The position numbers were made by a program, and so were the translations under genes. Shown piece after piece: positions 1 through 6,705 of a DNA stretch of 6,705 nt (its first letter is position 1; each line of letters begins with the position of its first letter). The notes beneath the pieces are model-generated. The model searched no databases and was not told the origin of the DNA. It was given only the letters and a program-made list of their open reading frames with translations. Source of the stretch: Desulfuromonadaceae bacterium GWB2_53_15 (GTDB taxonomy: Bacteria > Desulfobacterota > Desulfuromonadia > Geobacterales > Pseudopelobacteraceae); contig MHXL01000113.1 in the NCBI GenBank assembly GCA_001824455.1, forward strand, positions 1 to 6,705, read 5' to 3'.

Positions 1-1
1 T

Positions 2-148
2 ATGGACGAACTGGAAAGCTGGTCTCTCGAACAGGCCCTGCGTTACTGCGGTGGCAAACGCATGAAAACCGCCATGATGCTGGGTATGAACTACTACACA
101 TTTCGCCGTCGACTTGAAAAATATGGAATAGCGGCGGGGGAAGAGTAA
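2..148 (+). CDS. C-terminal end of a Fis-type HTH regulator, probably a sigma-54 enhancer-binding protein (5' partial)
   Basis: The reading frame is open from the left edge and ends at TAA 146-148, leaving 48 residues. They contain a Fis-family helix-turn-helix: an EQAL helix, a GGK turn, a TAMMLGM segment in place of the usual AAxxLGI, then YYTFRRRLEKYGI, which matches the family's recognition helix. This motif normally closes NtrC-like response regulators and other sigma-54 activators, where it binds enhancer sites upstream of -24/-12 promoters. The AAA+ and receiver domains would lie outside the window, so the full architecture is inferred; a stand-alone Fis-like protein cannot be excluded. 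The ATG at position 2 is almost certainly internal. A near-consensus sigma-54 promoter lies about 200 bases downstream, which makes local control of the chemoreceptor genes plausible. Confidence 0.8.
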   Translation: MDELESWSLEQALRYCGGKRMKTAMMLGMNYYTFRRRLEKYGIAAGEE

Positions 149-161
149 CCTGATGAAGCTA

Positions 162-184
162 AAAGACCTGTGAGGTCTTTCTTT
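162..184 (+). terminator. Intrinsic terminator after the HTH regulator gene
   Basis: AAAGACCT (162-169) and AGGTCTTT (173-180) form a perfect 8-bp stem around a 3-base GTG loop. The T-rich run TCTTTCTTT ends at 184. It begins 13 bases past the regulator's stop codon, the usual position for a rho-independent terminator. It would separate the regulator transcript from the downstream genes. Confidence 0.7.
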
Positions 185-347
185 GAGCCTGTTGCTTGGA
201 TCGAAACCTCGGAGGATTGCATTCCCCCTTCAATCTTCCCATTACTATTCATTTTAACTACCTACATTAGATACCACTATCGTTCCTGCATACTTGCTTA
301 ATAAAATAACCCCAATTAACATACTGATATTGTACTATTTTAATCTA
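185..347. other. Non-coding upstream region of the chemoreceptor cluster
   Basis: This stretch has no convincing gene on either strand and becomes AT-rich after about position 240. It contains one inverted repeat (listed separately) and leads into the sigma-54 promoter match at 348. A weak sigma-70-like pair (TTGCTT at 294-299, TAACAT at 317-322, 17-base spacer) is present but too poor to call. A TTG at 294 could extend the following small ORF upstream, but it has no ribosome binding site. Confidence 0.5.
211..239. repeat. Imperfect inverted repeat, possible activator site or RNA hairpin
   Basis: GGAGGATTG (211-219) pairs with CAATCTTCC (231-239) over 9 bp, with one G-T wobble and an 11-base pyrimidine-rich loop. 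It has no U-tract, so it is not a typical terminator. Its centre lies about 150 bases before the predicted sigma-54 start site, in the range where enhancer-binding proteins usually bind. That role is inference from position only. Confidence 0.35.
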
Positions 348-363
348 TGGCACGCTCTGTGCT
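348..363 (+). promoter_or_regulatory. Sigma-54 (-24/-12) promoter
   Basis: The sequence TGGCACG-CTCT-GTGCT matches the RpoN consensus TGGCACG-N4-TTGCW at every fixed position except one (G for the first T of TTGC). The essential GG and GC dinucleotides are present with exact 10-base spacing. With C362 at -12, transcription would begin near position 374. The site lies upstream of the small Cys-rich ORF and the two chemoreceptor genes and downstream of a probable sigma-54 activator gene. Chemotaxis and flagellar genes are commonly sigma-54 controlled in Geobacter relatives. The predicted start site falls almost on the small ORF's ATG, which is unusual and is raised as a finding. Confidence 0.6.
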
Positions 364-374
364 ATGGATACTGC

Positions 375-581
375 ATGAACAGACCAACCAAAACTCCACA
401 ACAGTCGGATTCACAATGTTTTTGTGAATTTTCGCGACAACCATTTGATGAATGCTACTGCCGCAACATCAGTGGCCGGACTGTACCATACATTGCCATG
501 TATTGCATGGATCGCTACCAGGAATGCTTGATTTATCAAAAACATTTACTTCAAAACGCAACTGAAACGGATTCTTCATAA
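375..581 (+). CDS. Small cysteine-rich hypothetical protein (68 aa)
   Basis: I do not recognise a named family. From ATG 375 the product has 68 residues and six cysteines at 15, 17, 27, 29, 44 and 51, arranged CxC, CxC, then Cx6C. The paired spacing suggests a metal site or disulfides. The tail YCMDRYQECLIY resembles the YCxxxYxxCxxY endings I recall from short uncharacterised deltaproteobacterial proteins; that is memory, not a search result. There is no clear signal peptide. A TTG at 294 would give 95 residues with a hydrophobic N-terminus, but it lacks a ribosome binding site and would run through the sigma-54 promoter, so ATG 375 is preferred. ATG 375 also lacks a good Shine-Dalgarno sequence. 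The gene ends 52 bases before the first chemoreceptor and may be cotranscribed with it. Confidence 0.5.
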   Translation: MNRPTKTPQQSDSQCFCEFSRQPFDECYCRNISGRTVPYIAMYCMDRYQECLIYQKHLLQNATETDSS

Positions 582-633
582 ATGCTTTAATCAAGTTATT
601 TGAATTATTATTACTGATGTTAAAGGAGACATT

Positions 634-2292
634 ATGTTCAAGAATTTAAGTATCAAATTCAAGCTTCTCATTATTCTGCTGGTTGCCTGTGTTTCGGTAG
701 TAGTTGCCGGGGTGCCTGGCCTGATGGGTATGAAATCATCAAATGATTCTGTAGAGAAGCTGTACAAGGAAATGATGCTGAATACCTCCCAGATCAGCCA
801 GATCATGACGCTGATGCGTGACAATCGCATACAGTTGCTGGCGGCGCTCCAGCACGACCCCATAAACCCTGAGATAGTCAAGATGCACGACCACTCTCTG
901 AATTTTCATTCTGATCAGGTAGTTAAGAACAACGAAGAGATCACTGCCATCTGGAAGGAATATACATCCGGTGCGTTGAGCGCTGACGAGAAAAAACTCG
1001 CAGATGAATTCGCCGATGAGCTGATGCATTTTATTAAGGATGGTCTGCTGCCGACGCGCGAGGCACTCCTGGCCGGCAACTATAAAGAGGCGACTCAAAT
1101 AACCCTGGCCAAGACAAATCCGCTTTTCAAGGTGGCCAACGACATAGCGCAAAAGATGTATATCAACGAGAAGGGTCATGCCAAAAAAGCATTCGAAGAC
1201 GCCGACAGCCATTATCATAAAACCCTGATATTTGTCATAGCTGCAATTGCAATATCAATTTTGACAGCACTTGTTTTAGGTTTTGTGGTCATCCGCTCCA
1301 TTACCGGACCCCTTGCAATCCTTCTCGAACGCATAACCGATATCGCCCAGGGCGAAGGAGACCTCACCAAGCGTCTGGACAATTGTGGTAGCTCCGAAAT
1401 AGCCAAGGTCTGTAGCATGTTCAATCAGTTCCTCGATAAACTGCACAGCATTATCAGCAAGATATCCAGCACATCCGGCCTGGTAGCTTCAGCGGCAAAT
1501 CAACTTCACTCCAGCGCCGAGCATATTGCCTCCAATGCCGAAGAAGTCGCCGCTCAGGCAGGAACCGCTGCCACTGCCGGTGAGGAAATGTCAGCCACAT
1601 CGGGTGATATTGCCCAGAACTGTCAGATGGCTGCCGAAGGCGCACAGCGCGCTTCGCAAACAGCAAGTAACGGTGCCGAGGTGGTTGAGAGAACCGTGGC
1701 TGTTATGGAACAGATTGCCAATAAAGTGCAGGAGTCAGCCAAGACAGTGGAAAGCCTGGGGGCACGCAGTGATCAGATCGGCGCCATTATCGGCACGATA
1801 GAAGACATTGCCGACCAGACCAACCTGCTGGCCTTGAATGCCGCCATAGAAGCGGCCCGCGCAGGTGAGCAGGGGCGCGGTTTTGCGGTCGTTGCCGATG
1901 AAGTCCGCGCCCTGGCAGAGCGCACCACCCGCGCTACCCGCGAGATAGGCGAGATGATCAAAGCCATTCAGAAGGAGACCAAAGGTGCCGTTGCCGCTAT
2001 GGAGCAGGGTGTCCATCAGGTGGAGACCGGCACGGTGGAGGCGGCCAAATCAGGGCAGGCGCTTCAGGATATTCTGGCGCAGGTTAATGACGTCGCCATG
2101 CAGGTCAACCAGATTGCCACAGCTGCCGAAGAACAGACCGCCACAACCAGCGAGATTTCGAGCAACATGATGCAGATCACCGAGGTTGTGCAGCAGACTT
2201 CTCATGGCGCACATGAATCAGCCACGGCAGCAGCACAACTGAACGGTAATGCCGAGGAGCTGCAAAGGCTGGTAAGGCAGTTTAAACTTTAA
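634..2292 (+). CDS. Methyl-accepting chemotaxis protein with four-helix-bundle sensor
   Basis: This is a 552-residue transmembrane chemoreceptor that senses a periplasmic ligand and controls CheA through CheW. TM1 spans about residues 10-31, a Tar-like four-helix sensor about 32-196 (motif [14 protein letters not shown] at 63-76), TM2 about 197-219 and HAMP about 220-272 ([10 protein letters not shown]). The cytoplasmic signalling hairpin then runs to the C-terminus. Its conserved tip contains [20 protein letters not shown], followed by [18 protein letters not shown]. Two segments fit the methylation-site pattern: around E317/E318 ([10 protein letters not shown]) and E499/E500 ([10 protein letters not shown]). 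The protein ends in LVRQFKL right after the hairpin and has no NWETF-type CheR/CheB tether. The start is supported by AAAGGAG at 622-628, five bases before the ATG. The ligand cannot be read from the sequence. Confidence 0.95.
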   Translation: MFKNLSIKFKLLIILLVACVSVVVAGVPGLMGMKSSNDSVEKLYKEMMLNTSQISQIMTLMRDNRIQLLAALQHDPINPEIVKMHDHSLNFHSDQVVKNNEEITAIWKEYTSGALSADEKKLADEFADELMHFIKDGLLPTREALLAGNYKEATQITLAKTNPLFKVANDIAQKMYINEKGHAKKAFEDADSHYHKTLIFVIAAIAISILTALVLGFVVIRSITGPLAILLERITDIAQGEGDLTKRLDNCGSSEIAKVCSMFNQFLDKLHSIISKISSTSGLVASAANQLHSSAEHIASNAEEVAAQAGTAATAGEEMSATSGDIAQNCQMAAEGAQRASQTASNGAEVVERTVAVMEQIANKVQESAKTVESLGARSDQIGAIIGTIEDIADQTNLLALNAAIEAARAGEQGRGFAVVADEVRALAERTTRATREIGEMIKAIQKETKGAVAAMEQGVHQVETGTVEAAKSGQALQDILAQVNDVAMQVNQIATAAEEQTATTSEISSNMMQITEVVQQTSHGAHESATAAAQLNGNAEELQRLVRQFKL

Positions 2293-2395
2293 AACTTATG
2301 AGTACGGGTTGTGTTTTGTACTTGATCCTCCAGTTTTTAGTTGTTTGTTTTTGTACTGGAATAGAGTAAAAACCAACCAGAATTAAAATATATTA

Positions 2396-2403
2396 AAAAG
2401 GAG
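2396..2403 (+). promoter_or_regulatory. Strong ribosome binding site of the second chemoreceptor
   Basis: AAAAGGAG lies six bases before ATG 2410 and fixes that start. The rest of the 117-base gap after the first receptor gene is AT-rich. It holds only weak dyads, such as TCCAGT (2329-2334) with ACTGGA (2355-2360) around a T-rich 20-base loop. I see no convincing terminator or promoter there, so read-through from the first receptor gene is likely. Confidence 0.7.
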
Positions 2404-2409
2404 TATCTA

Positions 2410-4410
2410 ATGAATTTCAGCATTAAAACCAAGATATTGATTATCTTGCTGGTAGGGTGTCTTTCGGTAACCGTCGTCGGTATTATTGGTCTGCTAGGCA
2501 TGAAATCTGCCGATGATGGTATAGAAAACCTTTACAAGACAAACATGTCCAATGTTATGCAGATCGACAAGATCATGGGGTTGATGAAAGACAACCGCAT
2601 TCAGCTGTTGCTGTCGTTGCAGCATGATCCGGCAAATCCGGAGACTGTCAAATTGCACGATCACGCCCTTGCACAGCACCTCAATGCTGTTGAAAAGAAT
2701 CTTGAAGAGATAAACGCGATCTGGAAGGAATATGTCAGCAAGCCTGCATCTGCCGAAGAAAAGAAGATGGCGGATGATTTTGCAGAAAAACGGGGGAAAT
2801 TTTTCAACGAAGGATTGAAACCTGTTCGTGACGCGATCCTGGCCGGTCAGTATCATGAAGCCACCGATATTACGATCACAATGCTAAACCCGCTCTGCAG
2901 GGCTGCCAACGAATCAGTGCAGAAAATGCTGGAACTTGAAAAGCACCAGGCCCAAAAAGCGCATAGTGATGCTGAAAGCCACTTTCATAACACCATGGCG
3001 CTGGTACTTTGCGCCATTGTCGTTTCCGTGCTGCTGTCGGTGATATTGGGACTCATGATCATCCGCTCGATTTCATTTTCAGTAAACGCATTGATTCAAG
3101 CCAGCGACGCCATGTCTCATGGCGACCTGACCCGGCGGGTTTGCCTGAAAAGCAAGGATGAGTTGGGAACAATTGGAAGCTCCTTTGATGCCATGGCTGA
3201 ATCGTTTTCAACAATCGTCGGCAAGATTGCTCTAACGGCGGCGGATCTTACATATTCGGCCGCACATGTACATAACAATTCGGCGGAAATGGCTAAAGGT
3301 GCCGACAATGTAGCTTCTCAGGCCGGTACCGTGGCTACCGCCGGGGAAGAGATGGCAGCCACATCGGGAGACATAGCCCGTAACTGTCAGATGGCAGCGG
3401 ATGGCGCTCGGCTTGTCTCGGATGAGGCCATGAAAGGGAACAGTATAATTCAGGAAAGTATTCAGGTGATGGGACATATTTCGGAACGTGTCAGTGCCAC
3501 TGCTTCAACCGTTGATACTCTCGGGCAGAGATCGGATCAAATTGGCCAGATAATCGGTACCATCGAGGATATTGCCGACCAAACCAATCTGCTCGCCCTG
3601 AACGCTGCCATAGAGGCTGCTCGTGCTGGAGAACAGGGGCGTGGCTTCGCGGTCGTTGCCGATGAGGTGCGGGCTCTTGCTGAACGGACCACCAAGGCCA
3701 CCCGCGAAATAGGTGAAATGATCAAGGCCATCCAGACCGAAACCAAACTTGCTGTTTCCGCCATGAAGGAAGGCGTTAATGAAGTCGAGCGTGGTACACA
3801 AGAGGCCGGTAAATCAGGTGATGCGATGAATACCATACTTGAGCAGATTAACAGTCTGTCGATGCAGGTAAACCAGATTGCCACTGCCGCCGAGCAACAA
3901 ACCGCAACCACCAGCGAGATCAGCAAGAATATCCTTCAGATTACCGAGGTTTCAAGCCAGACGTCGACTAGCGCGCATAACTCGACAGTTGAGGGTAACA
4001 AGCTGAACATGCTTGCAGATTCCTTGACTACCGTGCTTGCGAGCTTGACCATCGACGAATCACTGTTGCTATGCTTGAGGAAGGCAAAAAGCGCTCACAT
4101 GATCTACACGGGCAAGATCAAGTCACATCTGGATGGAAGCCAGCGCCTTGATCCCAATAATCTGCCCACGCACCTCACTTGTGCCTTTGGCAAGTGGTAC
4201 CAAACCAAGGGGCAAGAAAAATGTGGCAATGTTGCTGTTTTCAGAGAGCTCAGTGAACCTCACGGAAAGGTACACGAACTCGGCAAACAGGCGATAATCG
4301 CTTACAACGCAGGAGACAAGATAGCTGCGGCAAAGCATTGCCAGGAGATGGTGTCCAATTCGCAGCATTTGATGGCTATGCTTGATCAGCTGGAAAAACA
4401 GTGTGGCTGA
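2410..4410 (+). CDS. Methyl-accepting chemotaxis protein with C-terminal CZB zinc-binding domain
   Basis: This 666-residue chemoreceptor is a paralogue of its upstream neighbour. TM1 is about residues 9-31, the four-helix periplasmic sensor about 32-195 ([14 protein letters not shown] at 61-74), TM2 about 196-218 and HAMP about 219-270. The signalling hairpin reaches about residue 545, with its tip near 402-413 ([12 protein letters not shown]) and methylation-type segments at E313/E314 and E495/Q496. Unlike its neighbour, it carries about 115 extra residues that form a chemoreceptor zinc-binding (CZB) domain. Candidate zinc ligands are H563, C591 (in [10 protein letters not shown]), H618 and H622 (HGKVH), the 3His-1Cys set of this family. 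CZB domains respond to zinc and, in some receptors, to hypochlorous acid through the cysteine. The receptor may therefore combine a periplasmic and a cytoplasmic input. The HAMP sequence differs strongly from the neighbour's. Confidence 0.95.
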   Translation: MNFSIKTKILIILLVGCLSVTVVGIIGLLGMKSADDGIENLYKTNMSNVMQIDKIMGLMKDNRIQLLLSLQHDPANPETVKLHDHALAQHLNAVEKNLEEINAIWKEYVSKPASAEEKKMADDFAEKRGKFFNEGLKPVRDAILAGQYHEATDITITMLNPLCRAANESVQKMLELEKHQAQKAHSDAESHFHNTMALVLCAIVVSVLLSVILGLMIIRSISFSVNALIQASDAMSHGDLTRRVCLKSKDELGTIGSSFDAMAESFSTIVGKIALTAADLTYSAAHVHNNSAEMAKGADNVASQAGTVATAGEEMAATSGDIARNCQMAADGARLVSDEAMKGNSIIQESIQVMGHISERVSATASTVDTLGQRSDQIGQIIGTIEDIADQTNLLALNAAIEAARAGEQGRGFAVVADEVRALAERTTKATREIGEMIKAIQTETKLAVSAMKEGVNEVERGTQEAGKSGDAMNTILEQINSLSMQVNQIATAAEQQTATTSEISKNILQITEVSSQTSTSAHNSTVEGNKLNMLADSLTTVLASLTIDESLLLCLRKAKSAHMIYTGKIKSHLDGSQRLDPNNLPTHLTCAFGKWYQTKGQEKCGNVAVFRELSEPHGKVHELGKQAIIAYNAGDKIAAAKHCQEMVSNSQHLMAMLDQLEKQCG

Positions 4411-4505
4411 AAAATGAATGTAGTTAGTTTGAACTTTAACCCAGAACCGAACCGCCCGCAGCCCCTGCTTTTGATGTTTGAGGAGGTGGTTGAGGGATGG
4501 TCAAT

Positions 4506-4514
4506 AAAAAGGAG
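4506..4514 (+). promoter_or_regulatory. Ribosome binding site that decides the CheW start
   Basis: AAAAAGGAG ends six bases before ATG 4521, an ideal arrangement. An in-frame ATG at 4497 has AGGAGG at 4481-4486, but at a longer 10-base spacing, and would add eight residues (MVNKKEFH) that do not look like CheW. The downstream start is therefore preferred. Confidence 0.7.
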
Positions 4515-4520
4515 TTCCAT

Positions 4521-5021
4521 ATGTCCACTAACGCATTGGTTAAACTGGACGATGCAGCAAAACATGACGAACTGATACAACTGGTCAGCTTTATGCTGGA
4601 AGAAGAAGAGTACGGAGTGGAGGTGTTAAAGGTTCGCGAGATCATCCGTATGCCGACCATTACCAAGATGCCCAACGTCCCGCCGCATGTCGAGGGAATC
4701 ATCAATCTGCGCGGCAAGGTTATCCCGATCATATCCATGCGCAAGCGCTTCGGGCTTATTGATAATGATAACAACAATCAGACCCGTATCATCATCATGG
4801 ATGTTGTCGGTAGCCTGACCGGTTTTATTGTGGATGCGGTCTCGGAAGTCATTCGTATCCACAGCAGCGAGATCCAGCCGCCGCCGTCGATAGTTCTCTC
4901 CAGCGGCATCGGTCAAGAGTTCATCACCGGTGTCTTCAACCACGCTGATCGCCTGCTGATCATCATGGATATCGACCGGATGTTCTCGGTTGATGAACTA
5001 GAGAGTTTTGGTGAGATTTAG
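4521..5021 (+). CDS. cheW: CheW-type chemotaxis coupling protein
   Basis: This 166-residue cytoplasmic adaptor belongs to the CheW family, which bridges chemoreceptor tips and the kinase CheA. After a short charged N-terminus the fold starts at LIQLVSFMLEEEEYGVEVLKVREII. The most diagnostic stretch is GIINLRGKVIPIISMRKRFGL, holding the conserved NLRG turn and the arginine and lysine region used for receptor and kinase contact. GFIVDAVSEVIRI and LLIIMDIDRMF complete the two beta subdomains. Length is normal for CheW, and no CheA or receiver domain is fused. It lies 110 bases after the second receptor gene on the same strand and is probably cotranscribed, suggesting a coupling protein that partners with these two receptors. 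The gene symbol is by family; the genome probably has other cheW copies. Confidence 0.93.
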   Translation: MSTNALVKLDDAAKHDELIQLVSFMLEEEEYGVEVLKVREIIRMPTITKMPNVPPHVEGIINLRGKVIPIISMRKRFGLIDNDNNNQTRIIIMDVVGSLTGFIVDAVSEVIRIHSSEIQPPPSIVLSSGIGQEFITGVFNHADRLLIIMDIDRMFSVDELESFGEI

Positions 5022-5050
5022 CCGTTTCAGTGCATAAGAATAATGAAGTA

Positions 5051-5086
5051 AAACGCCCCCGGTCGCACGAGCAACCGGGGGCGTTT
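5051..5086. terminator. Bidirectional intrinsic terminator between cheW and the fumarase gene
   Basis: AAACGCCCCCGGT (5051-5063) and ACCGGGGGCGTTT (5074-5086) form a perfect 13-bp stem with a 10-base loop. The stem carries A on its left end and T on its right end, so a U-run follows the GC-rich core in either direction. It lies 29 bases after the cheW stop and 19 bases after the stop of the convergent fumarase gene, so it can serve both transcripts. Confidence 0.9.
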
Positions 5087-5105
5087 GTCATTGTGTCAAA
5101 TAAAA

Positions 5106-6705
5106 TTAAAGCCCAAGCTGTTTAAAGAAGTCAGTTCCCTTGTCATCCACCAGGATAAAGGCGGGGAAGTTTTCCACCTCAATCTTCCAGACCGCTTCCA
5201 TGCCCAGTTCCGGGAAGTCGATACACTCGACCTTCTTGATGTTCTCTTCAGCCAGAACGGCAGCCGGACCGCCGATGGAGCCCAGGTAGAACCCGCCGTA
5301 TTTCTTGCAGGCGTCTGTTACCTGCTGGCTGCGATTGCCCTTGGCGATCATGATCAGCGAACCGCCCTTGGACTGGAGCTCATCCACGTAGGAGTCCATG
5401 CGGCCGGCAGTGGTCGGGCCAAAGGAGCCCGAGGCCTTGCCCTTGGGGGTTTTGGCGGGACCAGCGTAGTAGATCGGATGGTTCAACAGGTACTCAGGCA
5501 GCGGCTTGCCGCTGTCCATAATCTCCTTGAACTTGGCATGGGCGATATCGCGACCGACAACAATGGTCCCGCTCAGGAGCAGCGGTGTTGATACCGGATG
5601 TTTGGTCAGTTCGGCCAGGATCTCCTTCATCGGCTTGTTCAGATCAATCTTGACGCCATGCTCATGCTTGCCGCGGTACTGCTCGGGGATCAGGCGGCCG
5701 GGGTTGCGGTCCATTTCCTCGACAAACAGGCCCTGCTTGGTGATCTTGGCCTTGATGTTGCGGTCGGCCGAACAGGAAACCGCCATGCCGATCGGGCAGG
5801 ATGCGCCGTGGCGTGGCAGGCGGATAACGCGCACATCATGAGCGAAGTACTTGCCGCCGAACTGGGCGCCGATGCCGAGCTTGTATGCTGCTTCCAGCAA
5901 GTTGTTTTCCAGTTCGATATCGCGGAAAGCCTGGCCGTGTTCATTGCCCTTGGTAGGCAAGCCGTCCAGTTCCTTTGCTGTTGCCAGTTTGACGGTCTTC
6001 ATGCAAGCGTCGGCCGAGGTGCCGCCGATGACAAAGGCGATGTGATAGGGGGGGCAGGCTGCTGTGCCCAGATATTTCATTTTTTCGATCAGGTATTTTT
6101 CCAGTTTGCCCGGGGTGAGCAGGGCCTTGGTTTCCTGATAGAGCATGGTCTTGTTGGCGGAGCCGCCACCTTTGGCCATGAAGAGGAACTTGTAATAATC
6201 GCCGTCGGTGGCCAGTATGTCGATCTGGGCCGGCAGGTTGGTTCCGGTGTTGATCTCCTCGTACATATCGAGGGCCACGGTCTGGGAGTAGCGCAGGTTT
6301 TCCTCGGTGTAGGTCTTGTAGATCCCTTTGGAGAGCCACTCCTCGTCCTTGACGCCGGTCCAGACCTGTTGGCCTTTTTTGGCGGCTACGGTGGCTGTGC
6401 CGGTGTCCTGGCAGACCGGCAGGTCAAACTGGGCGGCGATTTCAGCGTTGCGCAGGAAGGCCAGGGCCACGCCCTTGTCGTTCATGGAGGCTTCCGGATC
6501 GCGCAGGATTTTGGCGACCTGCTCGTTGTGGGCTGGGCGCAACAGAAAGGAAACATCCCGCATGGCTTCATTGGCCAAAATTGAGAGCGCTTCAGGACAG
6601 ACCCTGACAACATCCTTGTCGGCGAACTTCTCAACGGTCACGTATTTCTCTGAGCCTTCGATTTTACGGTATGTGGTCTCATCTGGGCTAAGCGGAAACG
6701 GATCC
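5106..6705 (-). CDS. fumA/fumB-type: Class I iron-sulfur fumarate hydratase (5' end cut by window edge)
   Basis: The enzyme catalyses reversible hydration of fumarate to L-malate in the TCA cycle, using an oxygen-sensitive 4Fe-4S cluster in the cytoplasm. The frame stays open to the right edge, giving 532 visible residues. It begins [14 protein letters not shown], which resembles the N-terminus of E. coli FumA, so only about seven codons are missing. The GTG at 6641 is internal. Counting from the edge, candidate cluster ligands are C98 (LPVCQDTGT), C217 (GTAACPPYH) and C311 (SCSADRN), with the 119- and 94-residue spacing I recall for the class I ligands. The N-terminal catalytic domain runs to about residue 325. 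The C-terminal domain follows, with [21 protein letters not shown] and [13 protein letters not shown], and the protein ends in [13 protein letters not shown]. Both domains are fused in one chain, unlike two-subunit archaeal-type enzymes. It is convergent with cheW; its promoter lies outside the window. Confidence 0.96.
   Translation of the reverse strand, partial: DPFPLSPDETTYRKIEGSEKYVTVEKFADKDVVRVCPEALSILANEAMRDVSFLLRPAHNEQVAKILRDPEASMNDKGVALAFLRNAEIAAQFDLPVCQDTGTATVAAKKGQQVWTGVKDEEWLSKGIYKTYTEENLRYSQTVALDMYEEINTGTNLPAQIDILATDGDYYKFLFMAKGGGSANKTMLYQETKALLTPGKLEKYLIEKMKYLGTAACPPYHIAFVIGGTSADACMKTVKLATAKELDGLPTKGNEHGQAFRDIELENNLLEAAYKLGIGAQFGGKYFAHDVRVIRLPRHGASCPIGMAVSCSADRNIKAKITKQGLFVEEMDRNPGRLIPEQYRGKHEHGVKIDLNKPMKEILAELTKHPVSTPLLLSGTIVVGRDIAHAKFKEIMDSGKPLPEYLLNHPIYYAGPAKTPKGKASGSFGPTTAGRMDSYVDELQSKGGSLIMIAKGNRSQQVTDACKKYGGFYLGSIGGPAAVLAEENIKKVECIDFPELGMEAVWKIEVENFPAFILVDDKGTDFFKQLGL

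Noticed and set aside
294..322. Sigma-70-like TTGCTT-N17-TAACAT upstream of the small ORF
   Set aside because: Only 3 of 6 and 4 of 6 positions match the -35 and -10 consensus, which is expected by chance in AT-rich DNA. The sigma-54 match downstream is far stronger.
739..1218. Minus-strand open frame of 159 codons inside the first chemoreceptor
   Set aside because: It is antisense to the sensor domain. A similar shadow occurs at the equivalent place in the second receptor (2494-2856), so it follows from the receptor coding sequence rather than from an independent gene.
1800..1975. High similarity to 3565-3740, considered as a recent direct repeat
   Set aside because: The similarity is in the protein sequence of the conserved receptor tip. 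Many third codon positions differ, so it reflects functional conservation between paralogues rather than a recent DNA repeat, although gene conversion is left open in the mosaic finding.
2293..2409. Weak hairpins in the gap between the two receptor genes, considered as a terminator
   Set aside because: The stems are only 5-7 bp, AT-rich or with loops of 12 bases or more, and none is followed by a proper T-run. Read-through is more likely.
4414..4575. Short open frame (53 codons, beginning MNVVSLNFNPEP) between the second receptor and cheW
   Set aside because: It has no ribosome binding site, and its last third overlaps the start of cheW in another frame. No motif is recognisable. A leader peptide cannot be excluded but nothing supports it.
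5085..5591. Plus-strand open frame of 168 codons opposite the 3' part of the fumarase gene
   Set aside because: It is antisense to conserved fumarase sequence, starts inside the terminator region without a ribosome binding site, and shows no family motif.
5598..6584. Long plus-strand open frame (328 codons) opposite the fumarase gene
   Set aside because: It lies wholly inside the well-supported fumarase gene on the other strand. Its product is a low-complexity run of G, A, V, L, F and Q with no recognisable domain, typical of an antisense frame produced by GC-biased codon use.

Overview
The window looks like chromosomal DNA of a flagellated anaerobic Gram-negative bacterium, most likely of the Geobacter/Desulfuromonas group. 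The clues are a sigma-54-type regulator end beside a near-consensus sigma-54 promoter, tandem chemoreceptors with Tar-like four-helix sensors, a chemoreceptor zinc-binding (CZB) tail, and a single-subunit class I iron-sulfur fumarase. The lineage call is inference; no marker gene is present.

Layout. Positions 2-148 hold the last 48 codons of a Fis-type helix-turn-helix protein, probably a sigma-54 enhancer-binding regulator, closed by a hairpin terminator at 162-184. A non-coding, AT-rich stretch follows (185-374). It carries an imperfect inverted repeat (211-239) and a strong -24/-12 promoter match (348-363). Next come a small cysteine-rich ORF (375-581), a first methyl-accepting chemotaxis protein (634-2292), a second paralogous receptor with an added C-terminal CZB domain (2410-4410), and a CheW coupling protein (4521-5021). 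All of these lie on the plus strand. A 13-bp perfect hairpin (5051-5086) then separates this cluster from a convergent class I fumarate hydratase on the minus strand. The fumarase reads off the right edge of the window and lacks only about its first seven codons.

How it works together. The two receptors and CheW form a small accessory chemosensory module: receptors plus coupling protein, with no CheA, CheY, CheR or CheB in view. They would have to use a kinase and adaptation enzymes encoded elsewhere. The receptors share a closely related periplasmic sensor and an almost identical kinase-control tip. They differ in the HAMP domain and in the zinc-binding tail, so they may read a similar ligand but process it differently. 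The sigma-54 promoter in front, with the end of a likely sigma-54 activator gene just upstream, suggests regulated expression of the module. The fumarase is a TCA-cycle enzyme with no evident functional link to the chemotaxis genes.

No mobile element, CRISPR array, tRNA or rRNA was seen. No wholly new system is evident. The least explained elements are the small Cys-rich ORF and its odd position relative to the sigma-54 promoter, and the mosaic pair of receptors.
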